In this document: positions 53,801 to 64,000 of the stretch, one piece after another
How the letters are laid out: every line of letters begins with the position of its first letter
Numbering within the stretch: the first letter of the stretch is position 1
Position numbers and translations under genes: made by a program
Notes under the pieces: generated by a model
The model's input: the letters and a program-made list of their open reading frames with translations, nothing else
Told to the model about the DNA's origin: nothing
Databases searched by the model: none
Origin: Elmis aenea
Lineage: Eukaryota; Arthropoda; Insecta; Coleoptera; Elmidae
Reading direction: 5' to 3'
Assembly: GCA_947652605.1 (NCBI GenBank)
Contig: OX393577.1
Span: 25,299,466-25,363,465, forward strand
DNA length: 64,000 nucleotides

Positions 53801-56800
53801 TACCAAATACCAAAACTTATAAATTTCACAATTTACCTTGCTGATAAAGGTCAACGACACCTCTAGGTAATTTTTTGTGACTGATTTTAGCAAAACATCC
53901 AGCCATCATCGGTGGTTTCACAGGAACTAAAATTTCCGCATCGTGATGGAAATTAAGACGAATCTTTAAAATATCTCCAGTAGTTGTTCCACAGTAACAA
54001 ACTTCATCTCGTTCGTTTAAATCCAGACATAAAACGACTCGTTTAAGTTTAGACACGTTAACATCTATGCCAGAAATTTTTCGAGCATCACGATCGATAG
54101 ACCATACCATTAAATTACCATCACCTGCAGTAAGAAAACATGCTCCTCGACGATTTGTAGTACACAGACAAAAAGCCTCGCCTTGGATGCCTTTACTAAC
54201 TTGCGCTCCGCTGAGAGGCTGACCGAGTTGTATGTCCCAAACAACTACGGAACCACAATCGCGTCCCCCTAGCGATATAAGATATTGGCCATCGCGTGAA
54301 AATGCAACTGCTTCAACACGAACTTTATGAATTTCATGTTTTGCCAGTATACTTCGGCTTTCAAAATCCCATAAAATAACCCATGCCTATAACAAAAATT
54401 ACAAACTCGAAAAAGTTTTAATAGGTTTCGTGGGGCAGAATAAATCGCGCTAACCAATTATTTTGCAAACTGGCTCAAAATTTAAACATTTAACGACTTT
54501 AATCATCAAAATCGAATTGCGCTTAAATCCACCCTTACCATCTAAAATCTTTACTCAAATCTGCCTTTCTCAGTGATCAACAGCCTAGCGTGTGCGTTAC
54601 CGACAGCAAAGCTGGTTCGAGTTCGGTCATAAATGGTAAGATTTTTTAAAATGAACGACAATTCACTGTTTTTATTTTCAAGAAAAACGCAACTATAAAG
54701 TTTAAAATAATACAATAAGAACACAAAGTAAAAGTTCTTTAATAGTAGTGAAATTGGCACCACTTTTCTGGCAGTAACACTGCTTTTTATCGGAACGATA
54801 GTAGGTACTTCGTTAACACCTATACGTATACATAGGTACATGATAAATAAAATACGAAAATTGCGTCAATTCTCATGACTTAAAATAAAAACAACAAAAA
54901 TTAATATTTAAATTTTTATTTAGTATTATTGCTTTGACGTTATAATTGATTATAAAAGTAATATTTTACTGTATCATGCAACAAAGAAACAAATATATTT
55001 TATAAATTATCAATAAGTTAGTGTTAATATCTGTTTTGATTAGGTACATTAGTTTTTATTTATTTATTTATCTTTAGCTTTTTTTGAGCTGTGTTTTACA
55101 CCCTGGCGTTCTAATTTTAACATTTAAAGAGGTGTAAGCATTTACTATTTTTTCCCGCTTAGATATCAAATACCAACATCAATAACTAACCTACGAGTAT
55201 TTATCGTGAACACTGTTTCATGAATACAGAAATTATAAACTTTTTTTGTCAAAGTCAACTATCGATTCCAATTCGAAAAATCAACTCAAAATCAAAGCGA
55301 TGTCGAAACTAATGAATACCGTCATTTAATACTGCGGAAAAATATCCATAACTTTTTCCTTTACAAGTTTTTTTCTGTAAACCATCTTAACAGAGATTTT
55401 TAGGATTAAAAATTTTGACTAATTTTGTTTTTTGACCATATCTAGTGTGCAATAGCGTTTTTCAAAATACTAAAACCATTGTTTAGATCAGGTTTGTCCA
55501 ACCCAGCTCGGGGGCCACTTGCGGCTCAGGACGGCGATGAATGCGGCCCAACAAAAAATCGTAAACTTACAAACTCCATGAGATTGCGACTAAAAATTAA
55601 TGAAGTTCGAATTACTTAAATTTAAACTATACCGGGTGTAACAGAGTTCTGGTACAACACCCTTGTTTTTTTTAGTTTTGTATTTAATTAAATGCAATTT
55701 TAGACATAAATGATATGTGTAAAAACCGGATTATTTGAACACATGCATATTACATACACTATTGTTTCACTTCCGGTTTCGACGGAAATTACCCTAACTT
55801 TGTTATTTCAAATTTATTTTACATTTTTGGAAGACGAAGCAATTTTTCATGCACTATTTTGTTTGTAAATTACCTAAAATAATTTTTGGACTAAAATTAA
55901 TTTGTTTATTAAGTGTGCCATGACCCGCATAAATTGAACTTTATTATGTCTATAAGTGTCCAAGTGTCCAAGTGTCCAAAAAACGTTTTTGTAATATTCC
56001 TTTGACATTTAAGTTAGTTTAATCGACTTTGAAGGTTGCAGAATCGGTTTTTGACAGAGTCAATTTTTAAATGGAATGGTATTGGTACATGCGGTTATTT
56101 GAGTAGAGTATTTTCTGACGAATGTAAGAATACCAATTACTTTTATTTGTGTTAAAAGGCTGCGTCATAGACCTAAAGCCACTTCAATTGTGCATGTCAG
56201 TACGATAAACGTATTGTTAAACGTTCTTTCCGTCGGCGTTGGCGTTGTCGGTCAATAATTGTGAAGCGGCCTTTAAAATATAAAAATTTATTAACATATC
56301 CTATTAACCGTAATATACTGTGGTTAATTGCAACTAGTTATTGCTAAATTTTTTTGTTTTAATTAAACAATTATGGTACTTAAAAATAAAATAACAATAA
56401 TTTGTTTTGTTGCAGTTAAGCACAGTGTGCTGCGATTAATAGGATACCTTAATAAGTTTTTATAATATTTTTAGATTGTGAAGCAGCCCTTCAACACAAA
56501 TTTAAGTTATTGGTACTGTGGTACTATTAAATTCGTCAGAAAACACTCTTTTTAAATAACCGCATCTACCACTACAATTCCATTAAAAAAAAAAAAAAAA
56601 ACTCAAAAAACCGATTCTGCAACCTTCAAAGCCGATTAAAGTAATCTAAATGTCAAGTAAAATTTCTAAAACTGTTTTGGATGCTTGTTGACATCTTGAC
56701 ATAATAAAATTCAATTCATGCAGGTCACGGCACACTTATCTAATAAAAAAACAAATTTGCGCCCAAAAATTATTTGAAGTTATAAAAATTAGCCAAAATA

Positions 56801-58501
56801 GTGCTGTTGTATCCAAAATTGCTTCCTCTATCCAAAAATATAAAAAGGTTTCCATTTAAAATAACAAAGTTAGAGTAATTTCAGGCGAAACCGGAAGTGA
56901 AACAATAGTGTATGTATATTCAATTAATCCGGCTTTTTACACATATCATATGTCTAAAATTGGATTCAATTAAATACAATAGGTACTTTAAAAAAAATGG
57001 AGTGTACCAGAACTCAGTTACACCCGGTATATTCTACGTTTCTTTGCTTATCAGCTATCGTTAGTGTGAGTGTATTTGATGTGTGGCCCAAAAAACTCGT
57101 CTTCTTCCAATGTGGCCCAGGGAAGCTAAAAGGTTAGACAACCCTGGTTTAGAAGTTCTATAAATAAGGTAACTTTTGTCCCTCTTAACGTTTGAAATAA
57201 TTAAATAGAGATATGTTGAATATTCAGTAATATTTATTATATTATAAGCGATTTTCTGACGACACTCAATTTTTGAAAATTGCAGATACATTTCGGAAAA
57301 GCACCAAAAAATAATTGCAAGATGAATAAGCAGAAGGTAATCAAAAGGTTTTCCAAAAAAAAATGTCTTTAAAAAAAGGAGATAAGTATACCAAAATGTG
57401 CTGATCGAACTAAGTACAAGAAGTTTTATGGTCACCTTAGCATAAAAGATAATACATTTAAGCAGGGCTCAAAACCGAAAAAAAAATTGGTTAACGGTTA
57501 ACCGAAACCGAGAACTTTATAACGGTGTTTGGTTAAAAACCGGGTTTTATTGTTTAAAAAAAAAAAAAACTATTTAACTTAGGTATAAACCGGTTTTTGG
57601 CATTATTTAGATTAGGAATGCAAAGTATGAAAAGATATTATCTATTTATAATTTTATAATATGTACAATCAAGCGTTGAGTAATGAGTTCTGGTAAACTA
57701 ATCGCATTTAATACAGATTTTGTAATTTTTTAAAGTAATTTTTATTGAAAAAAGATGTTAAAAAAACTGTTTTTAATCATTTTGGTTAAAGGTTACCAGT
57801 TTTTATGCCAATAAAAATAACGGTTTCGGTTATAAATCACTTTTACGGACAAAAAATAACGGTTAACCTTTGTTTTAACCGGTTTCTTTCCCTGCATTTA
57901 AAAATGAGTTTAACAACATTGTATTTAGTATTGAACGTTATAAACCAGAATTGAATGAATACGCCATTCGTGAAAAAAAAATTGATCAAAATGTTTGTAT
58001 TCAATTATTGGACATCTGAATACGGATGGATTTTTTAAACTTTACTTAATATTAAAACTAAAGACATCTTCAAATAGTCGCGAAACTCTTGCGAGGGCAT
58101 TGCAGACGCCTGGGATCCGCGGACCACAAATCAAGAACCGTTGGTCTATATTTTTGCATTATTTTCGTAATTACCTTAAATCCAATGTGATTAATTTGGC
58201 CTGATGCAATATATTTTCCTGACAACGACACATCTATTGCCGATATAATGTTTGTATGTCCTGACAAAAAATCCTGTTTCCTTGTAATCCAGTGCTGAAC
58301 AGACACTTTGTTACCCAAAGGATAAATTACATGTTTTCCATCAGGATGAATACGAAACCCACCGACAATACTTCCTACAAAATATTTATTTTAAATAAAT
58401 AATTAATTAATTTCGAAGACCTACATACCATCAAATCCAACTATACCACGTATTTTCAGATCTTTTACATCGCCATCTAAATCATCAGGCTCTTCCTCCA
58501 T
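47510..58501 (-). CDS. CFAP52: cilia- and flagella-associated protein 52 (WD40 repeat)
   Basis: Seven minus-strand exons join in frame to 715 residues: 58501-58429, 58374-58175, 54386-53837, 53673-53531, 53367-53195, 53143-52440, 47814-47510. The order of segments matches CFAP52/WDR16 throughout: HPDGKHVIYPLG near the start, GKYIASGQINHIGFK, SLGGRDCGSVVVWD, LTAGDGNLMVW, YCGTTTGDILKI, GKSILTGWNDGVIRAF, SASTDGSCIIWDVERQCRKQ, ITGGSDRKVSYWEV and VTGGNDQIVKIW. The family forms two beta-propellers and sits inside the B-tubule of axonemal doublets. It is usually about 620 residues; the extra length is a C-terminal tail rich in Glu/Lys and ending in Cys (CCCACPN). It converges with the channel gene. 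The two largest introns hold nested transposons. Identity is near certain; the start is the only ATG before the conserved N-terminus. Confidence 0.95.
47815..48595. other. CFAP52 intronic AT-rich sequence with a family A scrap
   Basis: Nothing was recognised up to 48480. Positions 48480-48590 resemble family A (GCGCGGAGCGGGAGTAGTAC, then TTTATTCTAATTTGGAAAGC). Confidence 0.5.
48597..51044. mobile_element. TA-flanked element (GGGGAAGATGGTATA ends), split by a nested insertion
   Basis: GGGGAAGATGGTATATACTG then GGAC at the left pairs with GTCCCAGTA ... TACCATCTTCCCC at the right once the nested element 49510-51031 is taken out. TA flanks both sides. The interior repeats variants of TGGTATATAGTGGGACA. 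Confidence 0.85.
49510..51031. mobile_element. nested TA-flanked palindrome of 1.5 kb
   Basis: TACAGGGTGGTGCTTTTTTC at the left, GAAAAAAGCACCACCCTATA at the right, TA duplicated at 49508-49509 and 51032-51033. The long arms share AGAAGGCTTAGAAAATTTCT and its inverse. The centre is around 50270. No transposase seen. Confidence 0.9.
51050..52166 (+). mobile_element. family A copy with terminal palindrome
   Basis: Contains ACGCTCAGACCTTCTCCA (about 51416), two AGCGCG(A/G)AGCGCGAGTAGT segments (51750, 51810), a unit related to the 132-bp repeat (about 52000), and the terminal CTAGCG..GCCCCGAAGGGGC..CGCTAG at 52113-52166. Confidence 0.7.
52440..53143 (-). CDS. CFAP52: CFAP52 exon 6 (second propeller)
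   Basis: Starts KFSDVFATASKDDVRVW and continues through four WD repeats to KIWKYQEG. Donor GAAG|GTAAAA. A frame with no donor would read only three more codons to a stop. Confidence 0.95.
53195..53367 (-). CDS. CFAP52: CFAP52 exon 5
   Basis: Encodes RASVTSLQLMNSNTLLAGSA and SIIYDVTFP. Donor ATA|GTAAGT, phase 2. Confidence 0.88.
53531..53673 (-). CDS. CFAP52: CFAP52 exon 4
   Basis: Encodes VRSLLLMENGQLLIGAGDG and a linker ending VPSIPQLKV. The phases join exons 3 and 5. Confidence 0.88.
53837..54386 (-). CDS. CFAP52: CFAP52 exon 3
   Basis: The largest N-terminal exon, with VILWDFESR, SLGGRDCGSVVVWDIQLG, GNLMVWSID and CGTTTGDILKIRL. Acceptor TTATAG, donor CAAG|GTAAAT. Phase 0 to phase 1. Confidence 0.95.
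54387..55480. other. CFAP52 intronic AT-rich sequence
   Basis: No repeat partner or coding segment was recognised. Confidence 0.45.
55489..57146. mobile_element. hAT-like element with 7/8 target duplication, containing a nested palindrome
   Basis: The ends CAGGTTTGTCCAACCC and GGTTAGACAACCCTG are inverse. The flanks are GTTTAGAT (55481-55488) and GTTTAGAA (57147-57154). Almost the whole interior is the TA-flanked element 55630-57029. Confidence 0.85.
55630..57029. mobile_element. TA-flanked palindrome of 1.4 kb (TACCGGGTGTAAC ends)
   Basis: TACCGGGTGTAACAGAGTTC at the left, mirrored by GAACTCAGTTACACCCGGTA at the right. The arms share CTATTGTTTCACTTCCGGTT and its inverse. TA on both sides. 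Confidence 0.88.
57463..57894. mobile_element. 432-bp hAT MITE
   Basis: The ends CAGGGCTCAAAACCG and GGTTTCTTTCCCTG are flanked by CATTTAAG (57455-57462) and CATTTAAA (57895-57902), 7 of 8 matching. The interior is made of GGTTAACCG-type motifs. Confidence 0.82.
58175..58374 (-). CDS. CFAP52: CFAP52 exon 2
   Basis: Carries GKHVIYPLGNKVSVQHW and the first WD repeat up to NHIGFK. Ends in phase 0 (AAG|GTAATT). Confidence 0.94.
58429..58501 (-). CDS. CFAP52: CFAP52 exon 1
   Basis: Start ATG at 58501-58499, acidic N-terminus MEEEPDDLDGDVKDL, then RGIVGFDG. Donor GATG|GTATGT, phase 1. Confidence 0.88.
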
Positions 58502-59185
58502 AATTAAATAATAGTAGTAAAAAAAACTGCAATTACAGTCAAACACACGTCAGTTAAAGCAAATGCCACTGTACATTGACAAGAACTGTTTATAAATAGG
58601 GCGACGTTTCCGTAGAAACCAACTACAGTATTTTTCTTGGGGGTTGTTTTCACAGAACGTTGTTTTGTATTAGTCATAAATTATCATCCACTACCACTTT
58701 TTATTTACAAAAAAAAAACATTTTTCAGATATGGCTCGAAATTTTAAATGTTTTGTTATTATTTATGTTTAAAACAAATACATATTTCTTTATAAATGAT
58801 ATAAATACAGGGTGTCATTAGTGCGGGATCGGTCGATTGTGGCTAAACGGTTTAAAATAGAAACTTGATTCAAACGCTGTTTCATACAATTATACAAAAG
58901 GTGCGTATTTATATTTATATGCTTTACAGAGTTTTTAATCGTAAGTTCGTAAGTAATGATTTTTAATGTTTAAAAACATCGCTTACAAAACTGAGACCGC
59001 TCTTAATTGGTCTTTTATAATATGCCACATAAAAACCTATACAATTTATATGCAGCGCTATTGCTGCAAGGATCCAAAGATATTTTTTTTATACCCATAA
59101 GGATGCGAATTGTTTTCTTGTTATATGTTTTTTTGTGCGATCGTACTAGAAACAGCTGTTTGACGGACGCGTTAGCAACCATAAA
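58502..59185. promoter_or_regulatory. upstream region of CFAP52
   Basis: Sequence 5' of the CFAP52 start. No recognisable promoter element was assigned; an isolated TACAGGGTGTC lies at about 58806. Confidence 0.3.
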
Positions 59186-59312
59186 GTACTGCATTACCGG
59201 CCCTATCCTTAGCAACGGCCGTAAAAGTTACTTTTCAGGCCGTTACCCTTAGCAACGGCCGAAAAAGTAACTTTTACGGCCGTTGCTAAGGAGAGGGCCG
59301 GTAATGCAGTAC
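59186..59312. repeat. near-perfect hairpin, 51-bp arms
   Basis: GTACTGCATTACCGGCCCT at the left and AGGGCCGGTAATGCAGTAC at the right. The arms (59186-59236, 59262-59312) differ at only one or two positions. It contains three AGCAACGGCC motifs. An outer inverted pair TTTTTTGTGCGATCG/CGATCGCACAAAAAA lies at about 59129 and 59414. Confidence 0.9.
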
Positions 59313-59859
59313 ATACCTATGGTACATACGCCGTCATCTGTCAGTGACAGAATGTCACGTAGTTTCTAACCTATAATTTTGAAAATTACTAAAAATTTAA
59401 ATTGTTTTTTATTCGATCGCACAAAAAATGTAATATGCACCTCGGCCAAAACGTACTTTTTCGGCCTTGCCTGTTCTTACGCTTAAATAAAACGCGAAAT
59501 GCGCAGTCGCAAGAAATCGATACGCCCATCGCACACGTGCGTTTGTTGTGATAACGGATTTTTGTTCGGGTTTTTGCGAATCAAAGGACCCACTATTGTC
59601 ACAAGGTGTGCAAATCCATGCAAATCATGTATCTGGGGTCATACGGGTGTATTTAAAAAATTGTTCTTTGTCATATTCGACTGTTTTCATCTCTTAAGAT
59701 TTTAAGGTTATTACAATTACTATCACCACCACACACCACTGCATAAACGCTGCTTTTGTTATTCTTATTACTATTCTTAGTCTTATTACTAAATTTGTGT
59801 TGCATAAACCCACCTTAAAAGTCATAAAAACCGCAAAATAGAAAAAATATAAAAAATAC

Positions 59860-59965
59860 GTGTCATAAGGCTTTTGGCGCACTCGTCCTTTAAAAAACTC
59901 GTCGCTCCGCTCCTCGTTTTTCAAACTTGGACTCGTGCGCCAAAAGGTCGCCTTATGACACTAGT
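59860..59965 (+). repeat. imperfect palindrome ending in CTAGT
   Basis: GTGTCATAAGGC.TTTTGGCGCACTCGTCC pairs with GGACTCGTGCGCCAAAAGG..CCTTATGACAC. CTAG is at 59961-59964 followed by T and an AT-rich stretch, as in the hairpin at 3678-3766, so probably another Helitron-like 3' end. Confidence 0.7.
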
Positions 59966-61071
59966 GTTTTATTATGAACCATGTCTTGGTTAGAAATAAA
60001 TTTATTGTAGATTGCTTTAAATATGGAATGTGCTGAAGTTTGTCGTTAGCCATCGTTAGCAGAAGCTTATGAATAAGTCATTGGACGTTATTCAAGATAA
60101 TAAATAGGTTAATTTTTAACCGTATTCTATGTGGTTTCATACCATGGTTATTTTTCAAATGCCACAGTTTGATTAAAATATATCTGAGCAAGTGTAAAGT
60201 GGCATATTTTCTGAAATGTTAATTTTTCATACCGTTTTGTTTTTCTTGTACTTATAATTTTTATGATGTTTCAGACCGGTATAAATTACAAATCATTTAA
60301 TCATATTACTTACTGTGATATTACAATCGGACCGGTACTTTAGGACAGGACTATAAATTCGGGAAAACCCTGGTCAAGACAGGACGCACAGTAAGCCTAC
60401 TTATTCTTAAAGCATATTTTTGAATCGAATAGTTCCATACAGTTGTTCTATACATTGAATTAAAAGATAAAGGAAAGAGCATTTTAGCTATTCTAAGGCG
60501 TCCTAAATGGCCTATCAATATGGCGGATGCATGTTTCCGCTTCTCAGTGGCGTATCTAACATTTTTAAATATGTATTGAATAGTGTAAATATTTGCTTTG
60601 TTTTGACTTGAGCCTGTTATTTACTTATTTATTTCTTGTTTCGTCGTTGAGGGAATTAAAAAAACGACAGCATATTTCAATATTTGGATTGTTTATTACT
60701 AACCATTGTAGCACACAAAACTCTAAATTTCTTGACTGTTTGACCTGTCAAAACCAGCCGCCATCAGAGGCCATTTATGTCGTCATATCCGTCGCCGCTC
60801 AAACGCTGCAGTATATTATTAAAAGCTCCTTCCTTTATCTTTTTATTCAATGGTTCTATACAGTATACAGTCGTTCTAATGGACTCCCAAGTTTTTGTTA
60901 ATATGATTCAAAACACCATTTGTAGTGATAACAGTTGTCAAAAGAGGATTATTATTATACTGATCACTGAATCAAATGTCAAAGCTAGTAATAATATGCC
61001 AAAAATAGCTGCCGGTAAAATGAAAATAACCTCAAAATTAGTGAAAATGTAAATACATTAATAATATACCA
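59966..61071. promoter_or_regulatory. intergenic sequence upstream of the mitochondrial carrier
   Basis: No exon was recognised. Two overlapping open frames near 60600-61050 have no recognisable content. Confidence 0.3.
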
Positions 61072-61159
61072 ATGGACAAATCTGACTCTAAACTTAAAAT
61101 AACAGCACTACAACAAGCTGCTGCCTCATGCACAGGAGTAATTATAACGTCACTCTGTG
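61072..61159 (+). CDS. SLC25A40: carrier exon 1
   Basis: Start MDKSDSKLKITALQQ and the first transmembrane helix. Donor TGTG|GTATGC, phase 1. Confidence 0.88.
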
Positions 61160-62864
61160 GTATGCATTTAAAGTCAATTAAATTAAAAAATAAGTGTGCT
61201 TATTAACAATTTGTAGTAACACCTTTGGATGTGATAAAAACCAGACTACAAGTTCAACAACAATTAGTAGATATTGTGCCCAAATTACAGAAGCAAACAT
61301 ATCATTTTAATGGGTCAAGTGTAAGATTTCAATTTTTAATATTATATACGATCAGTTATCATACCTAATTTGTTCTAGGATGCCTTCTTAAAAATTGTAA
61401 AATATGAAGGTATAGCTACTCTATGGAGTGGATTAGGACCTACTCTTATATCAATTGTGCCATCAACAGTTGTATATTTTGTATCATATGAACAAATGCG
61501 TCTTAAATTAAAAGATTATTATAATAAAAATTCTACTGCTAAATTGCCAGAACAGCCTTATTGGATACCATTATTATCAGGTTCAATAGCTCGAACATTT
61601 TCAACAACAGCTATTAGTCCTTTGGAATTAATTCGAACTAAAATGCAATCTCAAAATATTAGCTACATGGGTAAGACTATATTTTTAAACTTTTTTATAT
61701 TGCTTTGAAATAACGTAGACATCATATAAACTCAAGAGATATGTAAAAAAAATGCTTTTATAAAAATATTCATTCTGGTTGCTACTTACCGATGCAATAA
61801 ATAATCTTTGAAAAACATTCTATTAATGTTGGACATGATTTATATTAAATATCTATATCTAAAGCAAATAAAAATATTAACTGTTAAAGTAGAAGGCAAT
61901 ACCCTGTTAAATTAAGATTTTCGATAACAAAATACAATTAAGTCATCTTTAAGAAATTCACATTTATAATTTTGATCTAAATTAAATTAAATTGTAATAA
62001 AACTAAAAAAACTACAAAAATTTTCAAATGTGTATCAACATATTTCTTCTTAATCGGTTCTCTTATAACTTTCGGTGTCGAGTTATGTATGTACATATTT
62101 TAAAACAAACATTTTGGAATGGATTAAAAAACAGCTCTGCGCAACAATTCATTTTAAAATCTAAATTTTTAACACATTAAAATGTCAATTACTTGTAAAT
62201 ATTGGCCGGTTTACGATTATATTAAAGCGAACGATCTAATTTATTTCTGTCAAATGTTAATTTACAGCTTAGTTTTTGTTTTTTTTCTTCCAGAAATTGA
62301 AAAAGCATTAAGAAGTTTAATACACGAGAATGGTATTAAAGGTCTGTGGAAAGGTATTACAGCTTCTTTACTTAGAGATGTCCCATTTTCTGCCATATAT
62401 TGGGCAAATTATGAAGCAATAAAAAAAGCGTTTGGATCTGAAGTCCCCACTTTTAGTTCAAGTTTCATTGGTGGTGCGATTTCTGGAGGGGTAAATTAAA
62501 AACCATTAGGAAACTGTATTAATAAAATAATTACATGGACTTTTTAGATTGCTGCGACTTTAACTGTCCCATTTGATGTTGTAAAAACGCATCAGCAAAC
62601 TGAATTAGGAAACATTAGAGGTAAAATATTTTATAATAAACTTTGCTATAGTTTTAAAATGCAATAATTTAAGAAAATGCAAGACAATCAAAAACAACGT
62701 GGACAATTCTTAAACAAATATATAGACTGTATGGTATTCAAGGACTATTTGCTGGTTTAACACCAAGATTGATGAGAGCTGTGCCAGCTTGTGCCATTAT
62801 GATAGCCACTTTTGAAAAAGGCAAAATATTTTTTAATAATGTAGCTAATTCGACATTTTCATAA
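61072..62864 (+). CDS. SLC25A40: mitochondrial carrier, SLC25A39/SLC25A40 type
   Basis: Six exons join in frame to 314 residues: 61072-61159, 61217-61320, 61379-61670, 62294-62490, 62548-62620, 62674-62864. Three mitochondrial-carrier signatures are present: TPLDVIKTRLQ (about 30-40), SPLELIRTKMQ (about 150) and VPFDVVKTHQQ (about 235). The repeats also contain LWSGLGPTLISIVPSTVVY, GLWKGITASLLRDVPFSAIY and GLFAGLTPRLMRAVPAC. These segments match the SLC25A39/40 group, inner-membrane carriers implicated in glutathione import; the two paralogues cannot be told apart here. It is slightly shorter than vertebrate members because the first matrix loop is short. AATAAA follows near 63007. Close relatives in flies exist as duplicated genes. 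Confidence 0.93.
61217..61320 (+). CDS. SLC25A40: carrier exon 2
   Basis: Completes signature 1 (TPLDVIKTRLQVQQQ) and part of the matrix loop. Phase 1 to phase 0. Confidence 0.9.
61379..61670 (+). CDS. SLC25A40: carrier exon 3
   Basis: GIATLWSGLGPTLISIVPST, helix 2, then signature 2 SPLELIRTKMQ. Ends in phase 1 (ATGG|GTAAGA). Confidence 0.93.
62294..62490 (+). CDS. SLC25A40: carrier exon 4
   Basis: NGIKGLWKGITASLLRDVPF and the following helix to GGAISGG. Phase 1 to phase 0. Confidence 0.93.
62548..62620 (+). CDS. SLC25A40: carrier exon 5
   Basis: Signature 3, VPFDVVKTHQQTELG. Phase 0 to phase 1. Confidence 0.9.
62674..62864 (+). CDS. SLC25A40: carrier terminal exon
   Basis: YGIQGLFAGLTPRLMRAVPA and the last helix (CAIMIATFEKGKIFF), TAA at 62862-62864. 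Confidence 0.92.
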
Positions 62865-64000
62865 TATATGTTTTTTTCATGTTACGCAAAAACAATGTAA
62901 GTTTAAATATAATTAAATAATTGTGTTTTACAGCATTATCTTCTATTTATGTATAGATAAAAATGTAGTAGCCTTATAAAATTTATTTATTAGTACTTTG
63001 ATTTAAAATAAACAACCTTGATTAAAATACTTTTTTAAATTAATTGGTCAATCCACATGTATAGGTGTCTTGTGATAAAGATGAACAAAATGAGAATCTT
63101 AGTTATCATAAGATATACAAAGTTGGTTAATTAAACGAAAAATTGTGCATTTTGGGATCTAATAAGATTCTGAGATCACCTATCTATCATCAGACAAAAC
63201 AATGTTCAACTGTACATTATTAGGACACTTAACAATTTTTATTGTCGTTTGTTTCTTTTGGATGAGCACTTATTGTATTTATATAGGCCCCATATTTGAT
63301 TATGATGTCATTAAATTGTAGTTTATATTACAATACCAAGGATGTAAAACTTAATTTTAAAAATTCTCATTATTCGACGCCCAAACAAAATTGCAATTGA
63401 CTGTTACGAAACAATAAAAAAGCTATATGTAAAATTTGCCTTTGACAGATTTCAATTGTTTTTTATTTGATTCATAACAAAAGTGCTTCAATAAATAAAA
63501 TCAAATTTTTTGTAGTGTTTTACATAGTTGAAAAGGTGATAAAAACTGCAATTCAATTACATCGTAAAAATTATGTCATAACAGTGTTTGTTTTGAAGAA
63601 ACAAATAAGAAAAAATTTTAGATCCCATTATTAAAGTCCTTCTAAAAAAGTTTTCAAATAATATCAAAGTTAGAACACACTCGTTAAAATTAGATTGAAA
63701 TATACTATTTCCTGTTGGAGTTCCCGAAATATTAAATTTACCTTTTTATTTTTATTTTAATACCTAAATTTATTATATACCATATGTGGTTATTAACTGT
63801 AAATATTTAAGGAGTTAAGAGGAACTGACAAAAAAAAAACATTTGCACGTCCTTTAAAATTATTTAGAACCAGGCCTCTCAATAACAGAAGACAGAAGGT
63901 CATTTTTAAAAATAAATATAAAATTGTGATATTAATGAGATCTAAAATACTCTTTCTGATTTATTAATGCTTTTTTAAATTTTATTTAATGAATAAGTTT
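62865..64000. other. AT-rich sequence downstream of the carrier gene
   Basis: Presumed 3' UTR with AATAAA near 63007. No gene or recognisable repeat after that. Confidence 0.5.

Noticed and set aside
60593..61052. Two overlapping open frames upstream of the carrier as a gene or alternative first exon
   Set aside because: There is no recognisable protein content and no splice site linking them in phase to the carrier; the ATG at 61072 gives the expected N-terminus.

Overview
This is eukaryotic nuclear DNA that is AT-rich, intron-containing and very rich in transposons. The coding genes, the splice sites (GT..AG with short polypyrimidine tracts), the transposon mix (hAT, TA-target Tc1/mariner-like palindromes, Jockey-type and RNase-H-bearing LINEs, Helitron-like elements) and the AATAAA signals all point to an insect, plausibly a beetle. 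The species cannot be fixed from the sequence.

Three protein-coding genes can be read exon by exon with every splice phase in agreement. (1) A plus-strand gene from 19565 to 47395 (15 exons visible, 5' part outside the window) encodes a concatenated cyclic-nucleotide-gated-type channel. It shows one C-linker plus cyclic-nucleotide-binding domain (CNBD), then two complete units of transmembrane core, pore, C-linker and CNBD, joined in one polypeptide (1273 residues visible). The two visible pores differ: one is EAG/hERG-like (GFGD), the other CNG-like (GIGE). (2) A minus-strand gene from 58501 to 47510 (7 exons, 715 residues) is the ciliary WD40 protein CFAP52/WDR16. It lies tail-to-tail with the channel gene; the stop codons are 114 bp apart and the predicted 3' UTRs overlap. 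(3) A plus-strand gene from 61072 to 62864 (6 exons, 314 residues) is a mitochondrial carrier of the SLC25A39/40 type.

Layout. Positions 1-19500 are almost entirely repeats: an inverted-duplicated mariner remnant (about 580-2140), a hairpin-ended Helitron-like element (3355-3766), a CpG-rich repeat family with a tRNA-like head, minisatellite interior and palindromic CTAG end (3776-6870), a five-copy 1.37-kb tandem array derived from it (6867-14840), a further copy (15185-15961), a 147-bp satellite array (16280-16935) and a palindromic element (18143-19008). Positions 19565-47395 hold the channel gene, whose introns carry two degenerate LINEs, an almost intact BED-finger hAT transposase, a Helitron and several long palindromes. 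Positions 47510-58501 hold CFAP52, whose two largest introns carry nested elements. Positions 58502-64000 hold intergenic palindromes, the carrier gene and AT-rich sequence.

The most notable biology is the single-chain multi-unit channel with mixed selectivity filters and altered CNBDs, convergent with a flagellar gene. The architecture recalls the four-repeat CNGK channels known from sperm of sea urchins and fish. The structural story of the rest is nested transposition: at least five hAT-type insertions with recognisable 8-bp target duplications, at least seven TA-flanked palindromic elements, and elements nested two to four deep.
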